The notes beneath the pieces were generated by a model. That model searched no databases. It was not told where the DNA came from and saw nothing but the letters and a program-made list of their open reading frames with translations. The translations under genes and the position numbers were made by a program. From NCBI GenBank assembly GCA_013399115.1, contig VXAA01007212.1, forward strand, positions 817,600 to 881,599: a stretch of DNA of 64,000 nucleotides, written 5' to 3'. The stretch is from Anseranas semipalmata. Its lineage: Eukaryota; Chordata; Aves; Anseriformes; Anseranatidae. This document shows, piece by piece, positions 43,201-50,935 of the stretch; the stretch's first letter is position 1; every line of letters starts with the position of its first letter.

Positions 43201-46200
43201 CTTCCTCCAGAAGAAAACCAAGCAAAGATGACCTTTCCAACTCCATGAGAATTGCTCTGGGTCCCAAACCCCCACATGCCATAACCTGGCACTCACAGTA
43301 ACAGAGCTGCACACTCTGTCTTCTTACATTTAGATTCAGCATCCAAGACTGCAGGTCGCACAGCCCTTTACCTGTTTCCTTCACTGAACACAATCTCTCA
43401 TCTAGGTATTAAAATAAGCAAACCCTTCTTATAGTCCTCTCAGCAGATTAAAACCACCCTGATTCCATAAAGATTTTCTGATTACTTCCCAGCAAGTAGC
43501 CAGCAAGTGCAGAATCATAGACAAAGGTCATTCTTCTTACAAGCACTCAAAGGCACGATGTCACGTTACGGACAGCTTTAATAAAAACTTTGAGTTCACT
43601 GAATCATCATCTTATCCACTCTTGTCTATCAAGTACATCCGCTGTTTGCAACACTTCACAGATTGAATTTCCCATTATTTCTTACTATAATATATATATA
43701 TTTAGATCAATTGAAAAAGCAGCAAAATAAACATGGATATAAACTTTTTCTTCCCTCTAAAACACTTAGCTTTTAGAATTCATCCTATGCATTCTGCAAC
43801 TTAGTGAGACTTTGTTAACATGCAGTTGCTACAACTGCTACAGAGCATGGTGAATAATCTCTTTTTGTGACGTTCTGGGTTAGATAACTCACATTTCCCT
43901 CTGGTGCATAAGGCACAAATCTAGATTTTGGAAATGCATTTAGGGGAAAAGAAGGGCAAAAGAAAGAAAAGATCCTGGTGGGTTTTCCCAAGGCTTGTTC
44001 AAATCCACTGGGCTCACCCCCTTTCCCATGTTTCCCACCCTGAAAAACTGACACACTCAAGCCAGAGAAAAGGCTTTGGGTTGAAATAATAAGTTGTCCT
44101 GCTTTTGGCTGGGAAAGAGTTAATTGTCTCCCTACTAGCTTTTATGGTGCTGTGTTTTGGATTTAGGGTGAGAATAAAGCTGATAACACACCAGTGGTTT
44201 TAGCTGTTGCAGAGCAGTGCTCACACAGAGCCAAGGCCTTTCCAGCTCCTCGTGCTGCCCTGCCAGCGAGGGGGCTGGGGGTGCACCAGGAGCTGGGAGG
44301 GGACACAGCCAGGACAGCTGGTCCAGGCTGGCCAAAGGGATGTCCCATACCATGTGGCGTCATGCTGAACAATAAAACTGGGGGGATTTGGCTGGGGGGG
44401 CTGCCACTGCTCAGGGACTGGCTGGGCATCATCAGTCAGCTGGTGGTGAGCAATTGTGTTGTGCATCACTCATTTTGTTTTTGTTGTTATTGGTCGTGTC
44501 CTCCCCCCCCTTCTTATTAAACCATCCTTATCTCAACCCACGAGTTCTTGCACTTTTCAATTTTCTCCCCCGTCCCACTGGGCAGGGGGAGTGAGCGAAT
44601 GGCTGTGTGGTGTTTAGCTGCCTGCTGGGTTAAACCACAACATGAGTGAATGCCACGTCTGGACCAAAATATGTTAGCTCAACTTTGTGATCAGCATTAA
44701 CTCCAAGGCCAATTCTATAACCACTCATCAGCACAGCATTTGGGGCAGGAATGGGTAAATAAGGCAAAGGGATCTATTTTGTGTTTTGAATTCTCCCCTG
44801 GCAAACAGACACTCTCACTTAAAGTAGAGGAGCTTGCTTTGAGTAATTTTAAAAAGTATAAACAGAAGCAACCCTATTAAAAGCCTTAAAACAACATTTA
44901 TTCAGTCAATATGAGACAAAAGAATCTATTACTTGGAAAGTGTTTTTCCCACTCTCACCTTTCAACCATTATTCACATACAACCAAAATTACATCTGAAT
45001 AAATTAATAAATTCCGCTGGCCTTCTTTACATACCATAAAGCATTATTTGTTATCATATAGAATCCTTAGCATACAGCATAACAGAACACTTCACCGTGA
45101 GAGCTGATGGTGAATTAAAGAGGAGAGGCAACTTGCAATGTGAAAATTCAAGAGGGGGAAAAGATTCCCAAGTCAGATGTGGAAGGACTCAGAACAGGAA
45201 GGCTGTTTATCCTCTGCTAATGAAGGGCAACGGGTGGAAGAGGGTGAACAAAGTGGAAAGTGATAGATAACAACATCCAAAGAGTGCAGCTGTGTGAGAA
45301 GACCATGGAACGAGCAGATAAAAGCTTACAAGATGAAGCAACTTCACTTGAATTAGACTTACGGGCATTAAGCAAGCCAGATATAGCAAGAGTGCATTGT
45401 GGGGAAACTGCTCCTTTTGTTAAAGAAAGAGGTAGGAGTTAAATTTTCACATATGCCCCAGGCTTTCTGGTTGGTGGCAGGGATACCACTCGGTCTGCAC
45501 CTCAGTTCCTCATGTATAAAGGAGGGCACTGTGCAGAAAACCCACAGATGGTTCAGGGGACAGTAAAGTGATAAGGGCAAGATATGAACGTACACAGACA
45601 ACTATACCTAGCTGATCTCTGATGAAGAAAAAAAAAGAGAGAGAGACTGGTCATAGCAACGTGAATTACCTCAATTTGAGAGGAACACAAATATTACCGA
45701 CCATGACAGACGGATGTACAACCAAAAGAAAGAAAGATAAACCTCTCACCATAAAAGCCTGAAAAGAAAGTAAAATTCAGCCAATATAAGAAGGATGACA
45801 GTGCACAGACAGATAAATTCAAATGATAAGGCTGACTGAAATTAAGAGCAAAATGTGTATTTCAACATATCCTCAAAGGAGTGCTTTATAATTTCAGGAG
45901 GTGTTATTCGAGCAGCAGCTACCACTACGAATAGTGCGTACAACCTACTCACATCGAATATACAGAAGAAAAGCAAGGGAAAGTTGTAGACAGGAAGAAA
46001 TAGGGTTGCTGCTTGTAGATGGAAGAGGAAAGGGGTAGGAAATTCCTTCAATTACAGAGAAAATTGGGAAAAGGCCTTTACCACATGCAAAAACTTCAGC
46101 CTAAGAAGCTTGCACACTGGGATTCTTCCATTCAGATGTGAGTTGCAGGCAGAACAAAGGGTGACTGGTACAAGTGGTTATTAAATAAGATACAGGTAGT

Positions 46201-47213
46201 CACAAGATGAACCTTATGTACCAGAAGAAGCAAGCAAAGGAGACAAGCAATCTGCAAACAGACTGACTGGTTGCGGAGAGGATCAGAGGGGCAGAGGAGA
46301 CAGACAGCTGATCAGAGATGAAATTTTCCCTGAGGGCACAAACAGCCCTTCTGAATACATGCAGGTTTATGTGAGCAGGTCTGAGCATACAACGGGGCCA
46401 GGAGGAAGAAAGGAATGGATGGCACTGAGGCAGCATGTGGTCAGTGTGACATCTTATTTAATTTCTTTGTAAAATGCTGAGGAACTGATGGAATACCTCT
46501 GACCATTTCCCCCCTCATTATTTGTTCTAATCAGTGCGCAGAAAAGAGCTTTTCAATATATGTGTGTATATAAGTAAAATAAGTGACCAACAGTACATGT
46601 ATAAATCCTTGCTAATCCCCACTTTATTCTTTTCTATTTGCTATTTTCAGAGTGCAAAGCAACATATGTTAGTTGAGAGAGGTATACCCATGTCCCCAGC
46701 AGCCTGTTCCTGCCCCAGAAAGTCTAAAAAGACAAAACAGACCATGGGTGGGAGAAAGCACTGTCCCCGTATTACAGATTGAAAACCAAGGAAGAGAGCT
46801 AGCAAGTGATTTTCCCACGAGGTAAGTGGCAAAATTGGATGTTGAAACCCTTTCTCTTCAGCATCCAATCGTTGCCTCAGTCACAAGTGCATTGCAGTTC
46901 TTTTAAGGACAGTCTCTTTCACCCTCAGAGTGTCCTGGTAACAGAAGCCTTTGACTGAAATGCATACAGTGAGTTTAGATACCTTTAAGTTTTATGAACC
47001 ATATTGTACTTCCCCCCCCTTCTATTTCCATCTCTCTTGCAGTCACTTTTTGTCTGAGCTCAAATTAGCAAGTACTACCACCTCTGGCCACAAAGAGGAC
47101 CTTCCTATCTACTTACAGTTCTGTTGGTGAAGTTACTGAAGTCTGTCACTAAGATTTGCTTGATCACCTCTGGTGTGGAGACCACCACAAACATCTGGCG
47201 ACCAATGTAGTAT
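7103..47213 (-). CDS. TBXAS1: Thromboxane A synthase 1 (CYP5A1), partial: five internal exons
   Basis: This is the coding span of a cytochrome P450 that isomerises prostaglandin H2 to thromboxane A2 at the endoplasmic reticulum membrane (known for the family). The coding sequence is join(7103..7233, 8953..9101, 11576..11664, 19007..19123, 47117..47213) read on the complement, 583 bases or about 194 codons. All splice borders are AG/GT, and split codons join in frame at every junction. Translated segments match the human protein as I recall it, including YYIGRQMF, a W-x-x-x-R helix C motif (WKYVR), [13 protein letters not shown] and [15 protein letters not shown]. The last segment separates TBXAS1 from the related CYP3A enzymes. 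Exon sizes (97, 117, 89, 149, 131) follow the CYP3A/CYP5 pattern. There is no stop or frameshift, so the gene looks functional. The N-terminal anchor and the C-terminal heme-binding exons were not found in the window. Confidence 0.95.
7234..8952 (-). other. TBXAS1 intron, nothing else recognised
   Basis: A 1.7-kb intron between the two most 3' visible exons. It has a CT-rich run followed by T's at about 7364-7386, and otherwise unique-looking sequence. No repeat family or open frame of interest was recognised. Confidence 0.8.
8953..9101 (-). CDS. TBXAS1: TBXAS1 exon encoding [16 protein letters not shown]... (exon 7-equivalent)
   Basis: This exon has 149 bases: one base completing the arginine codon, 49 codons, and one base passed to the next exon. 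The minus-strand acceptor is ttaatgcag and the donor is cc|gtaagt. Key segments are [35 protein letters not shown] and FKPLLILI, aligning with human DVVASVAFGTPVDSW...DPFVKHCKRFFEF. This covers helix E, the E-F loop and the start of helix F, part of the substrate-access region of P450s. The 149-base size equals the corresponding CYP3A exon. Confidence 0.95.
10430..11330 (+). mobile_element. Ancient CR1-type LINE fragment, plus orientation, highly decayed
   Basis: Several short segments, in the right order, resemble the reverse-transcriptase 3' half of old amniote CR1-type LINEs. They include aaaaggtcaattttcatcag (about 10571), tttctgctgaaagagcaac-like sequence near 10972, and tttataaatcaatggtgcat followed by ctcatctggagtactg (about 11061-11096). 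The last pair corresponds to the stretch encoding a P-x-LEYC motif in CR1 ORF2. No open frame survives. The family and both ends are uncertain; a masking search with an amniote repeat library would settle this. Confidence 0.55.
10678..10702. repeat. (TGCA)n microsatellite
   Basis: About six perfect copies of the self-complementary tetranucleotide TGCA, preceded by a short CA run. It lies inside the old LINE fragment. Confidence 0.95.
11576..11664 (-). CDS. TBXAS1: TBXAS1 exon encoding [13 protein letters not shown]...FDIQ (exon 6-equivalent)
   Basis: This exon has 89 bases: 29 codons plus two bases of a split arginine codon (AG|G) completed by the next exon. The minus-strand acceptor is cctttctag and the donor is ag|gtacgt. 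The peptide begins [19 protein letters not shown] and ends [10 protein letters not shown], matching human MVPLISQACDLLL...AFDIQR. An 89-base exon here is the size usual in the CYP3A/CYP5 gene structure. It is too short to be prominent as an open frame, so it was found by protein similarity and phase matching. Confidence 0.94.
13758..13777. repeat. Short (GGGTTT)n repeat
   Basis: About three copies of a TTTGGG-type hexamer. It resembles a degenerate telomere-like unit (true telomere is TTAGGG) but is too short to mean more. Confidence 0.8.
15500..15650 (+). mobile_element. MIR-like (CORE) SINE fragment, plus orientation
   Basis: The string cccatttaacagatgaaagg near 15529, followed by a run like agatcacactgaggcagccagtggcaaagctggaagtgaaac and then ttctcctgcttcc, follows the order of the MIR 3' half: the cccattttacagatgagg box, the aaggtcacacagctag box, and the ggcagagc box before the gaaccc and tcctgactcc end. 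MIR is an ancient SINE shared across amniotes, so a decayed copy in a bird intron is expected. Ends are approximate. Confidence 0.7.
17560..18560. promoter_or_regulatory. CpG-richer candidate enhancer or conserved non-coding block
   Basis: Within an AT-rich intron this kilobase has locally raised GC and CpG, with many CpGs between 17640 and 18250. It also contains dense binding-site-like words: TATAAAA at 17962-17968 flanked by CpGs, CCAAT near 18012, the palindrome GATTAATC at 18033-18040, an exact RFX X-box at 18102-18114, and TAATTA near 18361. It lies about 0.45 kb past the 19007-19123 exon in transcript direction. The regulatory role is inference; conservation cannot be tested from one sequence. 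Confidence 0.4.
18102..18114. promoter_or_regulatory. Exact RFX X-box match
   Basis: GTTGCT-A-AGCGAC fits the RFX-family consensus RYYNYY-N(1-3)-RRNRAC at every position, with a one-base spacer. RFX factors bind such inverted half-sites in enhancers and promoters. A consensus this loose can occur by chance, but its position in the CpG-richer block supports it. Confidence 0.5.
19007..19123 (-). CDS. TBXAS1: TBXAS1 exon with helix C W-x-x-x-R motif (exon 5-equivalent)
   Basis: This exon has 117 bases, exactly 39 codons, phase 0 at both ends. The minus-strand acceptor is ttaacttag and the donor is gag|gtaagc. The peptide begins [19 protein letters not shown] and continues [20 protein letters not shown]. 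The W-x-x-x-R pattern (WKYVR) is the P450 helix C motif, whose Trp and Arg contact a heme propionate. [11 protein letters not shown] aligns with human DSVLFLRDKRW. The open frame runs past the donor into the intron, but the conserved protein stops at the splice site. Confidence 0.95.
19849..19869. repeat. (GA)n microsatellite
   Basis: About ten AG dinucleotides, lying just before the 3' end of the old minus-strand LINE copy. Confidence 0.95.
19876..20850 (-). mobile_element. Ancient CR1-type LINE, minus orientation, about 1 kb
   Basis: Read on the plus strand, diagnostic CR1 segments occur in the order expected for a minus-oriented copy. These are atctggaagaggcctcagg (19899), a 3' ORF2 segment like gcctccaaaaagggagattc followed by aacctcaccaggcaaac (about 19993-20030), acactgttgactcatgtcct (20440), a segment like gatcaagaccactttgaatt (20622), and ccatctaaaccattaac (20723), the counterpart of the usual gatcattgat segment. 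Identity is low and many indels are present, so no ORF survives. It looks like an amniote-age CR1 lineage, much older than the CR1 copies at 26 and 50 kb. Confidence 0.78.
25652..25674. repeat. (CAAAA)n microsatellite
   Basis: About four CAAAA units after a short A run. Confidence 0.9.
26257..26548 (-). mobile_element. CR1 LINE 3' fragment, minus orientation
   Basis: About 290 bases of a 5'-truncated CR1 retrotransposon. The plus strand begins acagaatcacagaaccattt then aggttggaaaagacct, the complement of the CR1 3' terminus. The minus-strand frame reads the end of CR1 ORF2 and includes [35 protein letters not shown] and EGFKRRLD, with no stop over 63 residues. The copy is therefore moderately young. 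Only the extreme C-terminus of the reverse transcriptase is present, so it cannot move. Confidence 0.93.
27651..27705. repeat. 29-bp tandem duplication
   Basis: taatctgctcattcaggg followed by acatct at 27651 is repeated at 27680 as taatctgcttattcaagg followed by acatct. The two units differ at about three sites, which points to an old local duplication. Confidence 0.85.
30720..31230. other. GC-richer intronic stretch, content unrecognised
   Basis: Composition is richer in G, C and CpG than its surroundings, and open frames run on both strands (up to 186 codons on the minus strand, 30695-31255). None resembles a protein I know, there is no convincing splice pattern, and long frames are expected by chance in GC-rich DNA. 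I can name nothing here. Confidence 0.4.
31894..31916. repeat. (TA)n microsatellite
   Basis: Eleven to twelve perfect TA units. Confidence 0.95.
32159..32174. repeat. Poly(A) run
   Basis: Sixteen A followed by gaatg. No retroposed sequence was recognised upstream. Confidence 0.9.
33789..33803. repeat. Poly(A) run
   Basis: Fifteen A followed by gaatgg, with no recognisable parent element. Confidence 0.9.
35531..35640 (-). mobile_element. CR1 LINE 3' end, minus orientation
   Basis: About 110 bases beginning catagaatcacagaagggtt and continuing tgggttggaagggaccttaa, agatcatctaactccaagcc and tgccatgggcagggacacc. This is the standard complement of a CR1 3' untranslated region. It is strongly 5'-truncated, as is usual for CR1, and has no coding sequence. 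Confidence 0.95.
37574..37732 (+). mobile_element. CR1 LINE 3' end, plus orientation
   Basis: It begins near cggaggtatttaagagatgt, passes through gggacatggtttagtggtga and gatcttaagggtcttttcca, and ends in repeated attctatg/attctaca units, the CR1 tail. The first part encodes the end of ORF2. The tail has picked up an attctacatt duplication. The copy is 5'-truncated to about 160 bases. Confidence 0.95.
38495..38612 (+). mobile_element. MIR-like SINE 3' fragment
   Basis: The order is an atttgccc box, then gtagcaaagccaaaacctga, actcagagctcct, and aatcacaaaaccaggct. This parallels the MIR 3' half (cttgccc, ggcagagccgggattcgaac, ctcctgactcc, ccactaaaccacgct). It is decayed, with approximate ends. 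Confidence 0.6.
39592..39613. repeat. (GGGA)n microsatellite
   Basis: About five perfect AGGG tetranucleotides. Confidence 0.95.
40280..40460. promoter_or_regulatory. Possible intronic regulatory cluster (E-box, CpG run, FOX site)
   Basis: CACGTG at 40322-40327, GCGCGCGC at 40355-40362 and TGTTTAC at 40369-40375 (forkhead core) lie within 55 bases, followed by TTTATTGCAC. CpGs are scarce in the flanks. Function is inference from motif density only. Confidence 0.25.
40985..41036 (+). repeat. Fossil dispersed repeat (tgaagttaatggaagtacgc type)
   Basis: tgaagttaatggaagtacgc followed by tgatttacactggctgag belongs to a sequence pattern I recall as widespread in reptile and bird DNA (tgacttcaatggagytacrc then tgatttacaccagctgag). 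A second copy is near 60860, with weaker traces at about 4612 and 18800. The family name is not certain. Confidence 0.5.
41045..41093 (-). mobile_element. CR1 3' end remnant, minus orientation
   Basis: A 49-base piece, acagatggctgaggttggaa followed by gggacctctggagggcatcc, matches the complement of a CR1 3' terminus. It directly follows the fossil repeat above. Confidence 0.75.
44090..44647 (+). mobile_element. Solo LTR of an avian endogenous retrovirus (ERVL/TguLTR5-like) with flanking duplication
   Basis: A 548-base LTR runs from TG at 44095 to CA at 44642. It contains ttttggctgggaaagagtta, a U3 with gctgtgttttggatttaggg, tgggaggggacacagccagg, a core near aataaaactgggg (44371) where a TATA-like box would sit, an ATTAAA poly(A) signal at 44516-44521, and tatctcaacccacgag. 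Flanks are taagt (44090-44094) and tgagt (44643-44647), a five-base target duplication with one mismatch. No internal viral sequence or second LTR lies on either side, so this is a solo LTR left by recombination. The family name is from memory and tentative; the LTR identity is firm. Confidence 0.88.
45495..45585 (-). mobile_element. Possible MIR-like SINE fragment, minus orientation
   Basis: tgcacctcagttcctcatgt followed by ataaaggaggg resembles the complement of the MIR box (tgcctcagtttcctcatctg then taaaatgggg). The rest is weak, so only this core is supported. Confidence 0.45.
46760..46870 (+). mobile_element. MIR-like SINE fragment, plus orientation
   Basis: ctgtccccgtattacagatt, then accaaggaagagagctagca, agtgattttcccacgagg and taagtggcaaaattggatgt follow the MIR 3' half box order (tccccattttacagatgagg, gaggcacagagaggttaag, cttgcccaaggtcac, gtggcagagc). 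It lies 0.25 kb from the 47117-47213 TBXAS1 exon, inside the intron. Confidence 0.65.
47117..47213 (-). CDS. TBXAS1: TBXAS1 exon encoding YYIGRQMF...NFTNRT (exon 4-equivalent)
   Basis: This is the most 5' exon of the gene visible here, 97 bases. On the minus strand a pyrimidine-rich tract ends in tttgtag at 47214-47220. The exon begins with one base that completes a split glycine codon, followed by 32 codons, and ends at ACT before a gtaagt donor. The peptide starts [19 protein letters not shown] and ends DFSNFTNRT, closely matching the human YYLGRRM...NFSNFTNR segment. In P450 terms this is the beta-1 sheet to helix B region after the membrane anchor. The reading phase at its 3' end is 0, matching the next exon 28 kb away. 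Confidence 0.95.
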
Positions 47214-49984
47214 CTACAAAGAAAGAAAGTAGAGAGTCATTTTAGCAGATAACATCAACCAGAGAACCATCGCCTTCCCTAAAATCTCTCTCTTGGATTG
47301 AAAATACTTGGCATGAACAAATACTACAAAAAATATATTCCTTTGTGTAAATCAGTATCTTTCTCCCTCCCTCTCAACTATTAAATTAAGATGCATGGTC
47401 CTGGAATTTAAAGGAATCAACGTAAAACCTTTTACTGATTAATCAATACTCAGCCAGCACTTTAACGTAATGGTTTACACACTCTGTGCTCACTTCTGAA
47501 TTCTGGACAAAGTGATGCAGTATCACTAAACTTAACTACAGAGGGGCAAAACACTAGTAACCAACAACTCCATCATCATGAAAGACCTACAAAATCAATT
47601 TTCCTGCAGCAAGTCATACAAAATGTCCCCCCAGTGTGGCTGCAGTAAAGGCACACTTCCACCGCTTCTACTGGAAGCACAGGAACCGAGTGCATCTCAG
47701 ACCACAGGCTCATCATTACCGTGAACATAACCATCTAACAGATAAAGAGATACCATCTGAACCTTACATGACACCAGTGAAAAAAATAAAAAAAAGCTTC
47801 AAGGTTCACCAAGTATAAAGAAACTAATAAAACTTAAGGCCAGGACTGTGTGACAGGGGTATCTCACTCTCTGTTCATACACCCTCTATCTCCCTGCTCC
47901 CAGTCTGAACAGATCGAGTGGTGCCAGGAGCTGTCCTTTGGGGGACTTGACACCACGGTGGGTGCTACAGAAGTACTGGGACCCACCCCATGCCCCATAG
48001 CTCCTGGGGGCACAGACCTCCCTTCTCCATCAGGATTCCCCCCAAGGCCCATGGACACTCTTGGACTGCTCTGCAGCGGGAGGAAGGAGTACCGCCAGCA
48101 AGCGGAGGTTGCCTGCGGTCCCTACCTTTGCCGGTTGCTGGACCAGAAAGACTACGCAGACAGTGCTGCCTCTGCTCTGCCTGGAGAGAGGAAGAGGAGG
48201 CTGGAGGCAGGCACAGGAAGGCTGGGCAGCTCAGAGCACCAGCTCAGAGCTCAGCTCAAGAGCAGTACCACGGATGCTGCAACACTGCAGTAATATCAAT
48301 GCCCAATCATTTTGGTATGATACAGCTTAGTATCAATATGTTGCTTATCACCTGTCTACATTGCAGCAACGGAGCAGACAAGCAAACCCTGGGCTGAATT
48401 AAATTTAGTAACTGGAGGTTCCCATGGCAATGAAGCTGCAGCAGCACTGATTCCACCAGGGGCAAACAAGTCAGACAAATATCTTGATTCCAAAGCAGGT
48501 TTCACAGTCCACCTCGACCTCTGTACCACCAGAACTCATAAGAAACAAATGGCAGAGGATAAGAAAGAAAAATCATTTTTTTCAGGAAGGAAGAGATCTT
48601 CTTTTCGTGTTTGGTGGCTTTCCAGAAGGAACAGTTACTTACCAAATCCAACCCACAAGCTCCACTTGTACCTTAGACATGGGTTCTACACATTCTATTA
48701 AAATAAACCTCTCTCACCTCTCCTAGTTTGCTAAACCATAGCAAAGTATCTGTCTGTTAATGGTCAAAGTTTTTTTCAGAATCTTAATACTTGCATAAAG
48801 AAGAGCTGAGATCTGATTTTAAATAGTGTTTGATCAGCCTTTGGCAAAAGATAATACCCTATGTGTCCCTTCCTCATGTACTTCGTACGACTTCTCTGAT
48901 GTTAGAGAGGCAAAGCAAGCTCCCAAGGCGAAAATCTGTACCCCTCCAAACCTACCCAGGATGATCAGCCATGAATGATCTCTCCTGCTGATCTCTCTTC
49001 ACACTTTACTTTTCTCTTTCCCTCCCCAAGTACTGAGCATCTCACTTAAAGGCTGGTGACTGTTACTCCAACATGCAGCTTTTCACAGGGGGCAAATCCC
49101 CAACGCCAGATTCCAGATCTGAAGCAGAAGCTGATTATGCCTACCCAGATATTTTAACCCTGAGCCCCAAGAGGCACCACACTACGTATCATGCAAGCAT
49201 GCGTGTGTGTGCATGACACCTCTAGCTTACTTCAGGCTTGGGAAGTTGCAGAACGCCTGCTTCGGTCCACTGGAATAAGGGGACAGTACTCACAGTCAGA
49301 GCCCTTATGTCGCAGTACACTTTGTGCTGGAAGGTATTCAGGACTAACATTTGGGACAGGAGCATCTCCTGCTCAAGCTGCTTTTACAAAAAAATGACTC
49401 ACAAGCCAAGCTTATGCAAACAAACCTATTCATCGTCCTGCAGCTCAGACCAGTCATCCGAACTCCCAGTTCTGCTTCCACAGCTAAGCTCATTCTTTTT
49501 TATTTACTCTTCTCTAACTTCCTATCTATAGGCATCTGCTTTCCCCTTCCTTATCTAGTCATAAATAAGGGCAAGGAAGGAGAAGAAAAAAAATCCCCTA
49601 AAATTAATAAATTGAAAACACTGAAAAAATATCTTTAATTGCTTTTTAAGCAAAGTTCTGCCTGCTTTTAAGAAAGAACTGCTGTAAAACACACTCAGAC
49701 TACCATCTTCTATTGTATCCCAAGCAGTAAAAGCTTTCTTCCTGTTTTTTTTTTTCCATTCTCCTACTTTCAGAGTATAATCTTTCTAATGTTTTCTAGG
49801 ACACAGAAAGAAGAGGGTACGTCTGGACATACTTTGGAAGTCAAAACGCACAAGCTAGGAGCATGACTTTCCTTAATTTCTGAAATTAAGGAAAAAGGAC
49901 AAGAAGAGCTAAGTATGAAATAAGATTGTATAAGCTATTTCATTTAGCAAACACAGGTCTAGAACCCGCAAAACCACCAGCAAT

Positions 49985-50664
49985 ATGCCAGTCCTCTTCA
50001 GTGTTTTCATAAATGATTTGGATGAAGGACTTGAAGGTTTCTTGAGCAAGTTCGCAGGTGATACCAAATTGGGTGGAGCTGTTGACTCTGTCGAGGGTGG
50101 TGAGGCCTTGCAGAGAGATCTGGACAAATTAGATGGTTGGGCAATCACCAACAATATGAAGTTTAACAAAAGCAAGTGCCGGATTCTGCACCTGGGAAGG
50201 GACAATCCTGACTATATGTACAGGCTGGGGGACGAGATGCTGGAGAGCAGCCCCACGAAAGGGATCTGAGGGTCTTGGTCGACAGCAAGCTGAACATGAG
50301 CCAGCAGTATGCCCTGGTGGCCAGGAGGGCCAACCGTACCCTGGGGTGCATCAGGCACAGCATTGCTGGCTGGTCAAGGGAAGTGATTGTCCTGCTCTGC
50401 TTTGTGCTGGTGCAGCCTCACCTTGAGTACTGTGTGCAGTTTTGGGCACCACAGTACAGGAAGGACATAAAACTGTTGGAAAGTGTCCAAAGGAGGGCTA
50501 CAAAGATGGTGAAGAGTCTAGAGGGCAAGATGTATAAGGAGCGGCTGAAGTCACTTGGTTTGTTCAGCCCAGAGAAGAGGAGACTGAGGGGAGGCCTCAT
50601 GGCGGCCTGCAGCTTCCTCACGAGGGGAGCGGAGGGGCAGGCGCTGATCTCTGCTCTCTGGTGA
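49985..50664 (+). pseudogene. CR1 ORF2 reverse transcriptase fragment, frameshifted
   Basis: This is the coding remnant inside the CR1 copy: the palm and thumb end of a LINE reverse transcriptase. It is split into two frames with a break near 50260, with FAGD in place of the FADD box and a stop (TGA) at 50662. It lacks the endonuclease domain and the N-terminal reverse transcriptase motifs because of 5' truncation. CR1 is a cellular non-LTR retrotransposon whose enzyme copies RNA at target sites; this copy cannot act. Confidence 0.9.
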
Positions 50665-50935
50665 CAGCGACAGGACCCGAGGGAACGGCATGGAGCTGTG
50701 ACAGGGGAGGTTCAGGCTGGGTGTCAGGAAAAGATTCTTCACCGAGAGGGTGGTCGGGCACTGGAATAGGCTCCTCAGGGAAATGGTCACAGCACCGAGC
50801 CTGCTGGAGTTCAAGAAGCGTTTGGACAACACTCTCAGACATGTGGTCTGATTTTCGGGGTGGTCCTATAGGGACCCAGGAGTTGGACTTGATGATCCTT
50901 GTGGGTCCCTTCCAATTCGGATATTCTATGATTCT
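49985..50935 (+). mobile_element. CR1 LINE, 5'-truncated, plus orientation, with inactive ORF2 remnant
   Basis: About 950 bases ending in tattctatgattct. Two frames together cover the last third of the CR1 reverse transcriptase. The first (49985-50269) includes [26 protein letters not shown] and [10 protein letters not shown]. The second (50275-50664) includes VDSKLNMSQQYALVARRAN, LGCIRHSI, VQPHLEYCVQFWAP and RRATKM. The frame breaks between them near 50260. The usual FADD catalytic box reads FAGD, so one catalytic aspartate is lost. The 3' part still carries FFTERVVGHW-like coding around 50735 in another frame. The element is dead by truncation, frameshift and active-site change. Confidence 0.95.

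Larger units (their letters stand above)
19124..47116 (-). other. TBXAS1 28-kb intron rich in mobile-element remains
   Basis: This is the longest complete intron in the window. It holds an ancient LINE (19.9-20.9 kb), CR1 fragments at 26.3, 35.5, 37.6 and 41.0 kb, MIR-like pieces at 38.5, 45.5 and 46.8 kb, a solo LTR at 44.1-44.6 kb, simple repeats, and a locally GC-richer area at 30.7-31.2 kb with no recognised content. The stretches 21-26 kb, 28-30.7 kb and 31.3-35.5 kb show no recognisable gene or repeat. Confidence 0.75.

Noticed and set aside
47850..48293. 147-codon open frame on the plus strand
   Set aside because: GC-rich local composition and a parallel 135-codon frame in the same place; no protein family recognised.
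48600..48650. Strong minus-strand splice donor word (g|gtaagtaac at 48642)
   Set aside because: The sequence before it does not encode any TBXAS1 segment in any frame; likely a cryptic donor.
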